In this document: piece by piece, positions 1 to 10,729 of the stretch | How the letters are laid out: each line of letters starts with the position of its first letter | How positions within the stretch are numbered: the first letter of the stretch is position 1 | Assembly: GCF_003605195.1 (NCBI RefSeq) | Contig: NZ_QYOS01000020.1 | Location: 151,868 to 215,867, forward strand | Direction of reading: 5' to 3' | DNA: 64,000 nt | DNA from: Aurantiacibacter odishensis | Lineage (GTDB): Bacteria > Pseudomonadota > Alphaproteobacteria > Sphingomonadales > Sphingomonadaceae | Translations under genes and position numbers: made by a program | Notes under the pieces: model-generated | The model's database searches: none | What the model saw: the letters and a program-made list of their open reading frames with translations, nothing else | Told to the model about the DNA's origin: nothing

Positions 1-389
1 GTCGCCATGCGCAGCACCGGGTCGTCAAACACCGGGAAGACCGATGCAAGGTAGGACACGATGACGTGGAAGTTGGCCGCCCTCGCGGCAATGTTTGCGC
101 CGAGGATGCACCAGCCGGCCTCGAATCCGGCGAAGCGTCCGAATGCCGTTTCGACATAGAGTTGCGGGCCGCCGGATTGGGAAAACAGCCCGCTCATCTT
201 GCCGAAGACGGCGGCGAGCGATGCCGACAGCAGCGCAAAGGCGAGGATGGCCAGCGGCGCGAGGCTGCCAGCGCCCGCGTAGAGCAAGGCCGGCAAGGCG
301 AAGATTCCGGCACCCACAACGCCGTTGAGATTGAGCAGCACGGCGCTGCCCAGCCCGATGACGCGCGGCGGCTTCCTTCGTGTGTCCAT
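1..389 (-). CDS. APC-superfamily amino-acid permease, N-terminal part (cut by window edge)
   Basis: The gene starts at the ATG whose complement is at 387-389 and runs off the left edge, so only about 129 N-terminal residues are present. The start of the protein shows a glycine-rich first membrane helix (NGVVGAGIFALPALLY), typical of APC amino acid/polyamine permeases, where unwound glycines of helix 1 contact the substrate. A second hydrophobic helix (LAPLAILAFALLSASLAAVF) and a GGPQLYVETAFG segment at the helix 3 position follow. The role would be proton-coupled uptake or exchange of an amino acid in the inner membrane; the substrate cannot be told from this fragment. It is divergent from the Cys/His-rich gene at 536. 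Confidence 0.75.
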   Translation of the reverse strand, partial: MDTRRKPPRVIGLGSAVLLNLNGVVGAGIFALPALLYAGAGSLAPLAILAFALLSASLAAVFGKMSGLFSQSGGPQLYVETAFGRFAGFEAGWCILGANIAARAANFHVIVSYLASVFPVFDDPVLRMA

Positions 390-535
390 TCGCTGCCCCC
401 CTGTGCCGGGGAGAGGACCGCAAGTTTCCAGTCGTGTCAAACGCAAACACCGGCGGGGCCGGTCAAACCGGCTTCATGCCCTTCGCAAGGAAGGCGTTGT
501 CAGCCGCCTGGATGCACCATAGAGCGCCGGACGCA

Positions 536-895
536 ATGCCGCGCCAGTCAATCCTCCTGCAAGTCCTGCTGCTTGTTGCACTGGCAGTGCGCATATGCGT
601 CGGTGCGCCGTGCTGCACCCGGGGAATGTCGCCCAGCGAGCCGGTGGCGCAAACCGGCCATCACCAGATGGCCGCTGCCCACGACCTGGCGCCTTCCGGC
701 CACGGCGAACACGACAGCGACAATACCGCGAACCCGTGTTGCAGCGCCTGCGGGCCCACACTGCCACAGCAGCCGCTGATTCTGGCCAGAACCGCCGCTC
801 CGGCTGGAGCTTTCGCCCTGGCACCGGAACACCCGGTACCCTCGCTGGAAGCGATCCGCGCCTACCAAGCCAGGGGGCCGCCCTCCCGCGTCTGA
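536..895 (+). CDS. Small exported Cys/His-rich protein, DUF2946-like
   Basis: A 119-residue protein beginning with a signal peptide-like stretch (LLQVLLLVALAVRICVG), followed by two CC pairs and a His/Asp/Glu-rich middle part (GHHQ, HGEHDSD), then CCSACG and a low-complexity C-terminus. This layout resembles the short DUF2946-type exported proteins often found beside metal-uptake TonB receptors; the assignment is by composition and context only. The start at 536 is chosen because it puts the hydrophobic segment at the N-terminus; an in-frame ATG lies upstream at 380. It ends 32 bases before the TonB receptor at 928 and is probably co-transcribed with it. Cys and His content suggests metal, most plausibly copper, binding in the periplasm. 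Confidence 0.55.
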   Translation: MPRQSILLQVLLLVALAVRICVGAPCCTRGMSPSEPVAQTGHHQMAAAHDLAPSGHGEHDSDNTANPCCSACGPTLPQQPLILARTAAPAGAFALAPEHPVPSLEAIRAYQARGPPSRV

Positions 896-927
896 ATCCA
901 GCCAAATTCAGACAAATGGAGATTTTC

Positions 928-3045
928 ATGAATACCCTTTCGAAGGCGGCGCTTGGCGCTGCCTGCTCGCTCGTGTGCATGCCGCTGGCAGCGCAGGCAA
1001 ACGAAACCGATGGCGCGGCCGTTCAGAACCCGGCGCTTACCGACCTCATCGTCGTTACCGGAAAACGGCCTTCTGCCGAATTGGCGGACGAATTGGCACC
1101 GCCTCCCGGCATCGCCTTTCCAGCCGACACGGCTGATATTGCCGCGCGGATTCCCGGCGGCGCGCTGGTGGGCAATGGCGCACTTTCGGGGCAATTGTCC
1201 TATCGCGGATCGACGGGTGAGCGAGTGCTTGGCCGGGTGAACGGTCAGCGCTTCGCGACCGGTGGACCCAATGCCATGGATCCGCCGCTGCACTATGCGC
1301 CCTCCGTTCTGGTGGAAAGCGTCGCAATCGCTCGCGGCGTGGCGCCGGTGTCGCAGGGGCCTTCGCTGGCCGGGGCAGTCAACGCCCGGCTGGTCCAGGC
1401 GGAATTCGCGCAAGGTAACTCCGCCGAATGGCAGGCCCATATCGCTGCGCAATATCGCAGTGTCGACAACAGCTATGCCGCGGGCGGGCTGCTGGGGCTG
1501 GCGACGGCAGACTGGCGACTGGGCGTGATTGCCAGCCGCGAGGAAGGCGATGACTACGAATTCCCCGGCGGCACGGCGATCGGCACCTCGTTCGAGCGCA
1601 ACCTTTATGGCGCTCACGCTGGGTACCGCCTCGGAGAAGGGGAAGTCTTCGCCGAATACCGGCGCAGCGAAACAGACCCGACCGGCAATCCGCCGTTCGC
1701 GCTGGATATCGTCTATTTCGATACGGACTTCATCCAGGGTGGATACCGCGGGGATATCGCGCAGGACATTGCACTCGATCTGCGGGTCGGGCACGTGGCC
1801 GTTCGCCACCTGATGGACAACCAGACGACCCGTCAGCCAGCCGCACCCCCAATGATGGCGCGGGCAACCTTTGCCGATGCCGATACCACCACGGCCGAAG
1901 CTGCGCTGCGCTTCGGATCTGCGGCATCCCACGTCGAACTGGGCGCCGATGCGGAACTGGTAGAGAAGTCCGTCACGATCACCAACCCGGCCAATGCGGC
2001 GTTCTTCATCGAAGCGCAGCCCGATGTGCAATCGGATCGCTATGGTGCCTTCGTGCAGTGGCTCGGCAGTGCCGGGGATGCGCGGTTCGAGATCGGTGCC
2101 CGGATTGACCGGACCGAGCAATCGGCAGGCACGCCGCAACTCGGAACGGCGGTGCCGATGGGGCCGCGTATGCTGGCGGGCGCGTTCTCGGCATCGGGCA
2201 GGGAGCGCGGGGCGACCACTGTGGATGCCGTGCTTCGCGTGTGGCTGCCACAGGACGGCTTTACTCCCAGGCTGACCTTGGCCCGCAAGGAGCGGGTGCC
2301 GAGCCTGCTGGAGCGATTTGGCTGGCTGCCGACCGAGGCGAGTTTCGGCCTTGCCGATGGCAACATCTACGTCGGTAATCTCGACCTGGAGCCGGAGACC
2401 GCGCTGATCGCCGAGACCGGTTTCGATCTGTTCACCGACAGGTTGTCGATCAGACCGACCGTCTACTATCGCCGGGTCGACAATTTCATCCAGGGCGCGC
2501 CGTTCGACCAGACCGTGGGTGTCGTGGACAGTCCCGTCGAGATGGTCGCGGCGATGAATGGCGATCCCACGCCTTTGCGGTTCGACAATGTCGATGCCGA
2601 ACTGGTTGGCGCGGATCTCGATTTCGTGACTCGTCCGCTCGACCGGCTCGAGATAGCCGGGACGGCGGGTGTCGTGCGGGCCAGGCGCCGGGACATCGAC
2701 GACGACCTATACCGCATTCCGCCCGCCAACCTTCGGCTGTCTGCGATCTGGAGCGGCGATCGGCTGTCCTTCGGGGCCGACCTCTTCGCCGCCGCCGGGC
2801 AGGGCAAGGTCTCCCTGGCCAATGATGAGCAGCCGAGCGATGGCTACGCGGTGGTCGGCGCCTTTGCCCGATACCGGGTGCTCGATGGGGTGGCTCTGGA
2901 AGCCGGGGTCGAGAACATTTTCCATACCTATTACCAGCCGCACCTTTCGGGGCGAAGCCGGGTCGGTGCTTCCGATGTGCCGGTGGGAGAGAGGCTTCCC
3001 GGACAGGGCCGCGGCGGCTGGGTGAGGCTGACCGCCCAGTTCTAG
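928..3045 (+). CDS. TonB-dependent outer-membrane receptor, OprC/NosA-like (probably copper)
   Basis: A 705-residue outer-membrane receptor. The start at ATG 928 is preceded by GGAG at 918-921 and yields a clear signal peptide ending near AAQANE; the reading frame stays open upstream but without signal-peptide features. The plug domain begins with LIVVTGKRP and contains GGPNAMDPPLHYAP. That segment matches the signature region of OprC/NosA copper receptors, in which a PNxMDPP block lies in the plug; the Cys that often precedes it is replaced by Gly here. The C-terminal half is beta-barrel sequence ending in aromatic VRLTAQF. With the Cys/His-rich exported protein upstream, copper or copper-chelate uptake is the best inference. 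Confidence 0.8.
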   Translation: MNTLSKAALGAACSLVCMPLAAQANETDGAAVQNPALTDLIVVTGKRPSAELADELAPPPGIAFPADTADIAARIPGGALVGNGALSGQLSYRGSTGERVLGRVNGQRFATGGPNAMDPPLHYAPSVLVESVAIARGVAPVSQGPSLAGAVNARLVQAEFAQGNSAEWQAHIAAQYRSVDNSYAAGGLLGLATADWRLGVIASREEGDDYEFPGGTAIGTSFERNLYGAHAGYRLGEGEVFAEYRRSETDPTGNPPFALDIVYFDTDFIQGGYRGDIAQDIALDLRVGHVAVRHLMDNQTTRQPAAPPMMARATFADADTTTAEAALRFGSAASHVELGADAELVEKSVTITNPANAAFFIEAQPDVQSDRYGAFVQWLGSAGDARFEIGARIDRTEQSAGTPQLGTAVPMGPRMLAGAFSASGRERGATTVDAVLRVWLPQDGFTPRLTLARKERVPSLLERFGWLPTEASFGLADGNIYVGNLDLEPETALIAETGFDLFTDRLSIRPTVYYRRVDNFIQGAPFDQTVGVVDSPVEMVAAMNGDPTPLRFDNVDAELVGADLDFVTRPLDRLEIAGTAGVVRARRRDIDDDLYRIPPANLRLSAIWSGDRLSFGADLFAAAGQGKVSLANDEQPSDGYAVVGAFARYRVLDGVALEAGVENIFHTYYQPHLSGRSRVGASDVPVGERLPGQGRGGWVRLTAQF

Positions 3046-3067
3046 AAGGAAGAAGGTAGAAGGTAGA

Positions 3068-3100
3068 GGAAGGCAGGCGGGCATCCCCGTCCTGCCTTCC
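3068..3100. terminator. Stem-loop between convergent genes
   Basis: A perfect 10-bp inverted repeat (GGAAGGCAGG at 3068-3077, CCTGCCTTCC at 3091-3100) with a 13-base loop lies in the 59-base gap between the convergent TonB receptor and phytochrome genes. There is no long T run on either side; on the minus strand it is followed by a pyrimidine-rich stretch. It may act as a bidirectional terminator. Confidence 0.5.
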
Positions 3101-3104
3101 CGCT

Positions 3105-5639
3105 TCAGCCCCTGACCTGCGCGATGGCCTGCTCGATCTGCTCGCGGGTGTAGGGCTTCGTGATGACCGGCACGCTGGCGAACTCGGGCGGGATGACGTC
3201 GCTTGCGCCGTAGCCGGAGGCGAAGAAGAACGGCACGCCTTTCTCGCGAAGTTCCTCTGCGATGGGCAGGCTGGTTTCGTTGCCCAGATTGAAATCCAGC
3301 ATGGCCAATGTGACCTCGTCCTCCATCGCGCGCATGGCCGAATTGACGCTGGCGGCAAGGATCACGTTGCCCGCGCCCATTTCCCTCAATTGGTCCTCGG
3401 CATCGAGAGCGATGAGCATACTGTCTTCCACCAGCAGAACCGTGTCGCCTCGCAAATCGATCGTCGCGGGGGCATCTTCCCCGGAGGCCGCGTCGGACGT
3501 GCCGGGTCCGCTGGCTGCAACGATATGCCGCGCCGGAACGGTAAAACAGGCTTCCAGCCCGCCGACCTTGAAATCGACGCTGGCCTCGCCGCCCAGTTCG
3601 TGAGGAATGGAAGTAGAGACAATCGTGGTGCCAAAGCCGCGCCGTTCGGGCTTTTGCACTGCAGGGCCACCCTTTTCCTGCCAGTTCAGGACCAGGTTCC
3701 TGTCGCTGTCGCAATGCCATTTCAGCGCGATGGAACCACTGTCGCTAAGCGCGCCGTACTTCGCGGCGTTGGTTGCCAGTTCGTGGATCACCAGCGCCAT
3801 GATGGGGATGGCCGCGGGCTGGATGCTGACTTCCGGCCCCTCCATCGTCACCCGCTGCCGCGTGGCCGACATGTAGGCCTGCAATTCCACCTCGAACAGC
3901 GTGCGCAGCGGGGTGGGTGCCCAGTTTTCCGCAGTCAGCATGTCATGGGCGCTGGCGAGGGCCTTCACCCTGCTTTCCAGCGTATCGACCACTTCGGCCA
4001 CGGAGCCCTGCTCGCGCCGGGTCTGCGACATCAGGGCGCGGATCAGGGCAAGGATGTTGCGCACGCGGTGGTTGAGTTCGGCAATCAGCAGCTTTTGCTG
4101 TTCACTCGCACGCCGTCGCTCCTCGCTGGCGGCTTCGCTCAATCGCAGGACGATTTCGAGGAGCGTGGTGCGCAGCGAGCGGGCAACCCCCACTTCGGGG
4201 GGCGTGAAGGGCCGGGACTGGCCGGTGACGGTCTGTTTCCAGGCTTCGAAGCTCTTGCGCGGCGTCAGTTCGACGCCGTCGTCGGTCTGCCTCGTGTGTT
4301 TCGCCTGCTCACCCGCCCAGCGGACAGAGCGCAGTTGCTCCTCGCGAAACAGCACCATGTAATCGCGCGGACGGCGCGAGATCGGAATGGCCAGGAAACC
4401 CGCGGCACCGTTGTCGAGCGGTTCGATGCCGAGATACCTGGAGATTTCGTTCGAGTAATGGATCACCTGCGCGTCTTCGGTGTTGAGGCGCTCGACCAGT
4501 TTCCTGAACAAGGCTTCGTCCGGGTGCAGACCGGCTGCGGCGATTTCGCCTTCCATGTGCACCATCAGACCGTCGCACTGGATCGCGTCGCCCATCATGT
4601 GCCACAGCCACTCGGCATCGAGCAGCTTGTGCGGATCCTGCGCGGCGGCGGACATCACCCTGTTTCCGACATCGCGCGCTTTCATCTCGTAATCGGAGGT
4701 GTCGGCGTTGAGCCGGCTTTCGAGCTGCAACGAGAAAATCTGGCCGAACAGTTCCGCCGCGCTGCGTTGGGCGAAAGAGGGCATCAGCGGCTCGTGGTGG
4801 TGACACGCGATCAGTCCCCACAACCGCCCGTTCACGATGATCGAGATCGACAGCGAGGCCGCCACGCCCATGTTGCGCAGGTACTCTAGGTGGATCGGCG
4901 AGACGGCGCGGTAGAGCGACAGCGACAGGTCCAGCGGTTCGCCATCGCCGCGCTGCACTATGGGCACCTGCTGTGCCGAGGCATCGCCGATGATGCGGAA
5001 GGTGTTGCGCATGTAGAGCTTGCGCGCCTGCTGCGGAATATCCGTCGCCGGGAAGTTCAGGCCGAGGAAGCTGTCGAACCCGCGGGCGACGGATTGCGCC
5101 ACGACTTCGCCGCTCTCGTCTCCGGCAAAGCGGTAGATCATCGCCCGATCGAATCCCAGCAGGGCACGCGCCTGCCGCGCGCCTTCGTTCAGCAGGCTTT
5201 CCACGTCGCGGCACGTGGCCAGCCGGGCGAGGATGTTGCGCGTGGCGGAGGAGACTTCGACTTGGTCGCCCTTCGAAGGTTCTGCCTCCAGCACGACCGA
5301 CCGGCCCGAGAAATGCAGCGCGAGATCGAACAGGCTGCCATCGCTCAGCAGCGGCACGGCGAACACGCGCTCGACCGAATCCTCGCCGCGAAGCATTGAA
5401 ATGCGGGCGCGGATGAGCTGGACCGCAGATTCCGCGAAGACGCCGGGCAGGGACTTGCCCAGCAGTTCTTCCGGCTCGATGCCGAGGTAGGGATGGGTAT
5501 TGGCGGCGCGCTGCACCAGCCAGTCCGCACTGAGGGAAAGGAGGAACCCGATAGGCTGAATCCCGCCGGGAATATGGATCGGCTCCCGATCGCAGTTGGT
5601 AAGCCCGACCTTGGCGTCGGCGGGAAGGAAGTCTGTCAA
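3105..5639 (-). CDS. Bacteriophytochrome HWE-family hybrid histidine kinase with C-terminal receiver
   Basis: A red/far-red photoreceptor kinase of 844 residues. It begins at TTG 5639, overlapping the heme oxygenase stop (TTGA), with AGGG about 9 bases upstream. Order: N-terminal segment with biliverdin-binding Cys16 in NCDREPIHIPGG, PAS, GAF (FPATDIPQQARKLY, SPIHLEYLRNMG, WGLIACHHH), PHY with tongue motif PRKSF, an HWE kinase (phosphoacceptor His in ELNHRVRN, N-box HELATNAAKYG, WQE motif), and a receiver at about 732-844 with acidic VEDS, phospho-Asp782 in MLDFNLG and Lys in TKPY. The motif normally IQPHG reads IQPIG, losing a usually conserved His. Biliverdin comes from the coupled bphO. 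The output is probably a phosphorelay, for example to the general stress response, as for other HWE kinases. Confidence 0.93.
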   Translation of the reverse strand: MTDFLPADAKVGLTNCDREPIHIPGGIQPIGFLLSLSADWLVQRAANTHPYLGIEPEELLGKSLPGVFAESAVQLIRARISMLRGEDSVERVFAVPLLSDGSLFDLALHFSGRSVVLEAEPSKGDQVEVSSATRNILARLATCRDVESLLNEGARQARALLGFDRAMIYRFAGDESGEVVAQSVARGFDSFLGLNFPATDIPQQARKLYMRNTFRIIGDASAQQVPIVQRGDGEPLDLSLSLYRAVSPIHLEYLRNMGVAASLSISIIVNGRLWGLIACHHHEPLMPSFAQRSAAELFGQIFSLQLESRLNADTSDYEMKARDVGNRVMSAAAQDPHKLLDAEWLWHMMGDAIQCDGLMVHMEGEIAAAGLHPDEALFRKLVERLNTEDAQVIHYSNEISRYLGIEPLDNGAAGFLAIPISRRPRDYMVLFREEQLRSVRWAGEQAKHTRQTDDGVELTPRKSFEAWKQTVTGQSRPFTPPEVGVARSLRTTLLEIVLRLSEAASEERRRASEQQKLLIAELNHRVRNILALIRALMSQTRREQGSVAEVVDTLESRVKALASAHDMLTAENWAPTPLRTLFEVELQAYMSATRQRVTMEGPEVSIQPAAIPIMALVIHELATNAAKYGALSDSGSIALKWHCDSDRNLVLNWQEKGGPAVQKPERRGFGTTIVSTSIPHELGGEASVDFKVGGLEACFTVPARHIVAASGPGTSDAASGEDAPATIDLRGDTVLLVEDSMLIALDAEDQLREMGAGNVILAASVNSAMRAMEDEVTLAMLDFNLGNETSLPIAEELREKGVPFFFASGYGASDVIPPEFASVPVITKPYTREQIEQAIAQVRG

Positions 5640-6265
5640 GAAACGTGCCCTGAAGTCGTGTTTGCGTGATGCCGGAAGAGAGCGAACGCGGTGCGAGCAC
5701 CCTGCTCTACGTCGTCTTTCCAGCTTCCGCCTTGATGTTTTGCAATTTCCTCCAGCGAGCAACAAAATTCTTGCCATGGGCGCGTGGCGGAAACCTGGTC
5801 GGATGCGCTTGTGTCCAGGTATCGGACGGGACAGCCGGCAGGAACATTGCGAGCCAGAACCGCGCCGCCGAGGCGGGAGCCTTCGAGAACGTACTGCGCA
5901 CCCCACAGATGGGCATCGCTGGGCAGGGACACGGCTCCCTCTACGAGGTCCGGAAGCAGGAGAATGCCAAGATCGCGGAGGTCGGTTTGCAGCAAGTGCC
6001 TGCGCGAGGTCCATCCGCTCCAGCCGCCGTTTCGCAGGCTCGGCTCGAGGGCTGCGAGTGCACCTGCGTGGGCAAGCAGGAAGTCGCGGTAGCCATCGCG
6101 GGTCGAGAGATCGAAGCACGCGAAGGCAGCTTCCGTTGCATCGTGCTCGTCGCGGGTTGCATGCCGCAGGTGAAAACGCATGCCATCGACGCGCTCGCGC
6201 TTCGCGGCCAACTCGTCGGTCGGCCGCGCCGAGGTGGAAATGAGAGTGGCGGCCGGTACGTTCAT
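5636..6265 (-). CDS. bphO: Bacteriophytochrome-associated heme oxygenase (biliverdin-producing)
   Basis: A 209-residue heme oxygenase-like protein that cleaves haem to biliverdin IX-alpha, CO and iron, supplying the chromophore of the downstream phytochrome. Family features are the N-terminal helix RFHLRHATRDEHDATE, whose last His is the probable proximal haem ligand, and YVLEGSRLGGAVLARN, the conserved distal-helix segment. The first 28 residues are extra relative to many BphO proteins, so an internal Met at residue 29 is an alternative start. Its stop overlaps the phytochrome TTG start (TTGA), indicating translational coupling. Confidence 0.88.
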   Translation of the reverse strand: MNVPAATLISTSARPTDELAAKRERVDGMRFHLRHATRDEHDATEAAFACFDLSTRDGYRDFLLAHAGALAALEPSLRNGGWSGWTSRRHLLQTDLRDLGILLLPDLVEGAVSLPSDAHLWGAQYVLEGSRLGGAVLARNVPAGCPVRYLDTSASDQVSATRPWQEFCCSLEEIAKHQGGSWKDDVEQGARTAFALFRHHANTTSGHVS

Positions 6266-6340
6266 CGATGGTTGTAATGTATTGCGACGATGCTCAAACC
6301 CACGAACCCTCGTAACGGTCCCGGATTTTTGAGCAAGACG

Positions 6341-6373
6341 AAAAAGGCCCGGCGAGATCGCTCTCGCCGGGCC
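6341..6373 (-). terminator. Rho-independent terminator of groEL
   Basis: A perfect 12-bp stem (6346-6357 with 6362-6373, loop TCGC) lies 41 bases past the groEL stop. Read on the minus strand it is followed directly by five T residues (6345-6341), a canonical intrinsic terminator. Confidence 0.92.
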
Positions 6374-6413
6374 TCCTTGTTCTGGTCGATGGGACCGGAT
6401 GGGGCGGAAGGGC

Positions 6414-8410
<1,997 letters not shown>

Positions 8411-8447
8411 GTCTGTGACCTCTTCCTAATAATGAGTGTTGTTACGA

Positions 8448-8474
8448 TTGGCACTCTCCTGCGGGGAGTGCCAG
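8448..8474 (-). promoter_or_regulatory. CIRCE operator (HrcA binding site) of groES-groEL
   Basis: TTGGCACTC at 8448-8456, a 9-base spacer, and GAGTGCCAG at 8466-8474 match the CIRCE consensus TTAGCACTC-N9-GAGTGCTAA with the conserved inner GCACTC/GAGTGC arms intact. It sits at the expected transcription start of the operon, where HrcA would block transcription until heat shock. Confidence 0.95.
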
Positions 8475-8481
8475 CGGCGCG

Positions 8482-8510
8482 GATTTGGTAGCGCAGCGGC
8501 GCGGAGTCAA
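8482..8510 (-). promoter_or_regulatory. Candidate sigma-70-type promoter of groES-groEL
   Basis: On the minus strand TTGACT (8510-8505) is followed after exactly 17 bases by CAAATC (8487-8482), a good -35 box with a weak -10 box. It places the start of transcription near 8475, at the edge of the CIRCE element, the usual geometry for HrcA control. Confidence 0.5.
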
Positions 8511-8575
8511 TGGGCAGGGGCGAGAAAAAATCAGCCCGCGCGACAGGGTGAGCGATGGGGCGGGCGATTGGCGCG

Positions 8576-9970
8576 CTACTTCACTCCGGGCGCGGTAAGG
8601 CCGAGCGCCTCGCGCCGGTGCCAGCGCCACAGCAGCAGGACAGCGGCGAAAGTAAGCCCGGTTGCCAGGCCTATCCATACGCCTTTCCCGGCCAGCGGCG
8701 TGCCCAGCCCCAGCCCGGCGGCGAGGCCAAAGCCCGGCACCCAGTAGGAAAAGACCGCGATCCACATCGGGATGCGCGTGTCCTTCAAACCGCGCAGCGC
8801 GCCCGCCGCCACCGCCTGCACCCCGTCCGACAACTGGAAAGCGGCGGCGATGGCGAGAAAGCCGGTTGCGATCAGGATCAGTTGCCCGTTCGCAGGGTCT
8901 GAGGGGTCGATATAGAGGGCTAGCAATGCCTCCGGGGCAACGATCATCGCCGTGGCCGTGATCACCATGAAGCCTGTTCCCATGGCGACACCCATCCACC
9001 CTGCACGGCCAACCCCTTCCGGATCGCCCGCGCCGAAGAAATAGCCTACCCGTATGGTGGCTGCCTGGCCCACGCCGAAAGGCACCTGGAACGCGAAGGC
9101 CGCCAGGTTCAGCGCCACGGTGTGCGCGGCAAGTTCCAGCCCGCCCACGCGCCCCATCAGGAAGGCGGCTGCACCGAACACGCCTGCTTCCGCCAGCACG
9201 GTGATGGCAATCGGCGTTCCGATGCGCACGATTTCGGCGAAGCGCGCCCGGTCCGGCCGCCAGAAGAAACCCATGATACGGTAGCGGTGCAGGCGCGGGT
9301 CGAACCGGATGGCGGCTGCATACATGGCGGCAATCGCGACGGACGTTATGAAAGTCGCGACGGCGGCACCGGGCAGGCCCATCTCGGGCGCGCCGAGATT
9401 GCCGAAGATGAAAGCATAATTGCCCAGCGCGTTCACGCCGATGCCCAGCGCGGTAATGACGGTGGCGAAGATTGGCCGCCCCAGAGCGGCGACGAAATTG
9501 CGCTGCACGCCTGCCACGATCATCAGCGGAGCGGACCAGACCAGCACGTCCATGTAGCTCGTGGCAAGCGCCGCGATGCGGGGCTCCTGCCCGGTCAGCT
9601 GCATCAGCGGACCGATCATCATGCACACGCCCATCCCCGCGATAGAGACAATGACGGCGAGCCACAGCGCCATGCGGGTTGCCCGCCGCACCGGCCTCAG
9701 CGCGGGGCCGCGCGCGCCCAGGTCGGCGGCAATGATCGGGGCGACGGCTCCGGTCAGGCTCTGCAGCGACCACAGGACGAGACCAAACAGCGCGACGGCC
9801 AGCGCCGATGCGGCCAGTTCGTCCGGCCCCAGCCGCGCGATGAACATCACGTCGATCGCATAGGTCAGCATCTGCAACAGGTTGGCGAGCGCCAGCGGCC
9901 CCGCCAGGCGGAGCGTTTCGCGACCCTCGGCTTTCCAGCCGGGCGTGGGGGGATGGGCGACTGGGCGCAT
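8576..9970 (-). CDS. MATE-family multidrug/Na+ antiporter (NorM-like)
   Basis: A 464-residue inner-membrane exporter with about 12 predicted hydrophobic helices in two homologous halves, each MatE-type. It begins ETLRLAGPLALANLLQMLTY, the usual first-helix region, followed by DVMFIARLG and later GAGDPEGVGRAG-type loop sequence. MATE proteins expel cationic drugs or metabolites in exchange for Na+ or H+. The start at 9970 fits the family; the frame is open to 10081, but the extra 37 residues are Pro/Arg-rich and unlike MATE N-termini. It stands alone, divergent from the cytochrome c gene. The substrate is unknown. Confidence 0.9.
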   Translation of the reverse strand: MRPVAHPPTPGWKAEGRETLRLAGPLALANLLQMLTYAIDVMFIARLGPDELAASALAVALFGLVLWSLQSLTGAVAPIIAADLGARGPALRPVRRATRMALWLAVIVSIAGMGVCMMIGPLMQLTGQEPRIAALATSYMDVLVWSAPLMIVAGVQRNFVAALGRPIFATVITALGIGVNALGNYAFIFGNLGAPEMGLPGAAVATFITSVAIAAMYAAAIRFDPRLHRYRIMGFFWRPDRARFAEIVRIGTPIAITVLAEAGVFGAAAFLMGRVGGLELAAHTVALNLAAFAFQVPFGVGQAATIRVGYFFGAGDPEGVGRAGWMGVAMGTGFMVITATAMIVAPEALLALYIDPSDPANGQLILIATGFLAIAAAFQLSDGVQAVAAGALRGLKDTRIPMWIAVFSYWVPGFGLAAGLGLGTPLAGKGVWIGLATGLTFAAVLLLWRWHRREALGLTAPGVK

Positions 9971-10144
9971 ATGGTTTCTGCCGAAAGCAGCCGGACCGGA
10001 TAGGCGCGGCGGTGCGGTCGGGAAAGGGCGAAGGTCGGCTGCCGGAGAAATTCCAGGCAGGGTGCGGCCAAGCGGTAACAAGTCTTGCCGAATGTGATGC
10101 CCGGAGACTAAAGGACATTGTCAACGTTTCATGGGGAGTGTCCT

Positions 10145-10729
10145 TTGCGTATCCAGATTGCTTTCGCCACCAGTACCGCGCTTGCCCTCGCGCTTTCCGC
10201 CTGCGGCGGCCCGCCCGAGAGTGATGACGCAGGCGATACCGCTGCGGCAGAGGAAGAGGTCGAGGTCGACCTGCCCGAAACCATGCCGGAAGGCGATGCC
10301 GAGACGGTCGATGGGGCGGATGTCGAAGGCGAGGCAGATGCCGAGGACACCGAGGAGCCGGAGCCTGTCGCCAGCGCCTCGCCCACGCCGACACCAACGG
10401 CGACGCGCACGCCCGCTGCCACGCCGACGCAGGCCATGGCGGCCGCCAAGCCGCAGTCCTTCACCACCTGCGGCGTGTGCCACTCGGTGGAGCCGGGTCA
10501 GAACATGATCGGCCCGTCGCTCGCCGGTGTTGTCGGCCGCCGCGCTGGCAGCGTTGCGGGCGCGAACTACAGCCCCGCCATGCAGAGCGCGAACATCACC
10601 TGGAACGAGGCGAACCTGCGCCGGTACATCGTCGATCCCAACGCCGTGGTGCCGGGCGGCTCGATGCCCGCGCCCGGCGTAAACGCCGCGGAGGCGCAGG
10701 CGATCGTCAATTACCTGAAGACGCTTTAG
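10145..10729 (+). CDS. Lipoprotein-anchored class I cytochrome c
   Basis: A 194-residue c-type cytochrome starting at TTG 10145, chosen because GGGGAG lies 6 bases upstream (10133-10138) and the product then begins with a lipoprotein signal ending in LSAC (acylated Cys20). An ATG start at 10118 in the same frame would add nine residues before the signal. Residues about 20-105 are an acidic then Pro/Thr/Ala-rich, probably disordered linker. The haem domain follows, with CGVCH (Cys109) as attachment site, GPSLAGVVGRRAG as in small Ambler class I cytochromes, and Met174 in GGSMPAPG as likely sixth ligand. It probably carries electrons in the periplasm while tethered to a membrane. Its TAG stop shares bases with the opposing gene's TAA. 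Confidence 0.88.
   Translation: MRIQIAFATSTALALALSACGGPPESDDAGDTAAAEEEVEVDLPETMPEGDAETVDGADVEGEADAEDTEEPEPVASASPTPTPTATRTPAATPTQAMAAAKPQSFTTCGVCHSVEPGQNMIGPSLAGVVGRRAGSVAGANYSPAMQSANITWNEANLRRYIVDPNAVVPGGSMPAPGVNAAEAQAIVNYLKTL

Noticed and set aside
595..927. N-terminal extension of the TonB receptor to 595
   Set aside because: It overlaps the Cys/His-rich gene in another frame and would bury the signal peptide; the start at 928 has a good ribosome site.
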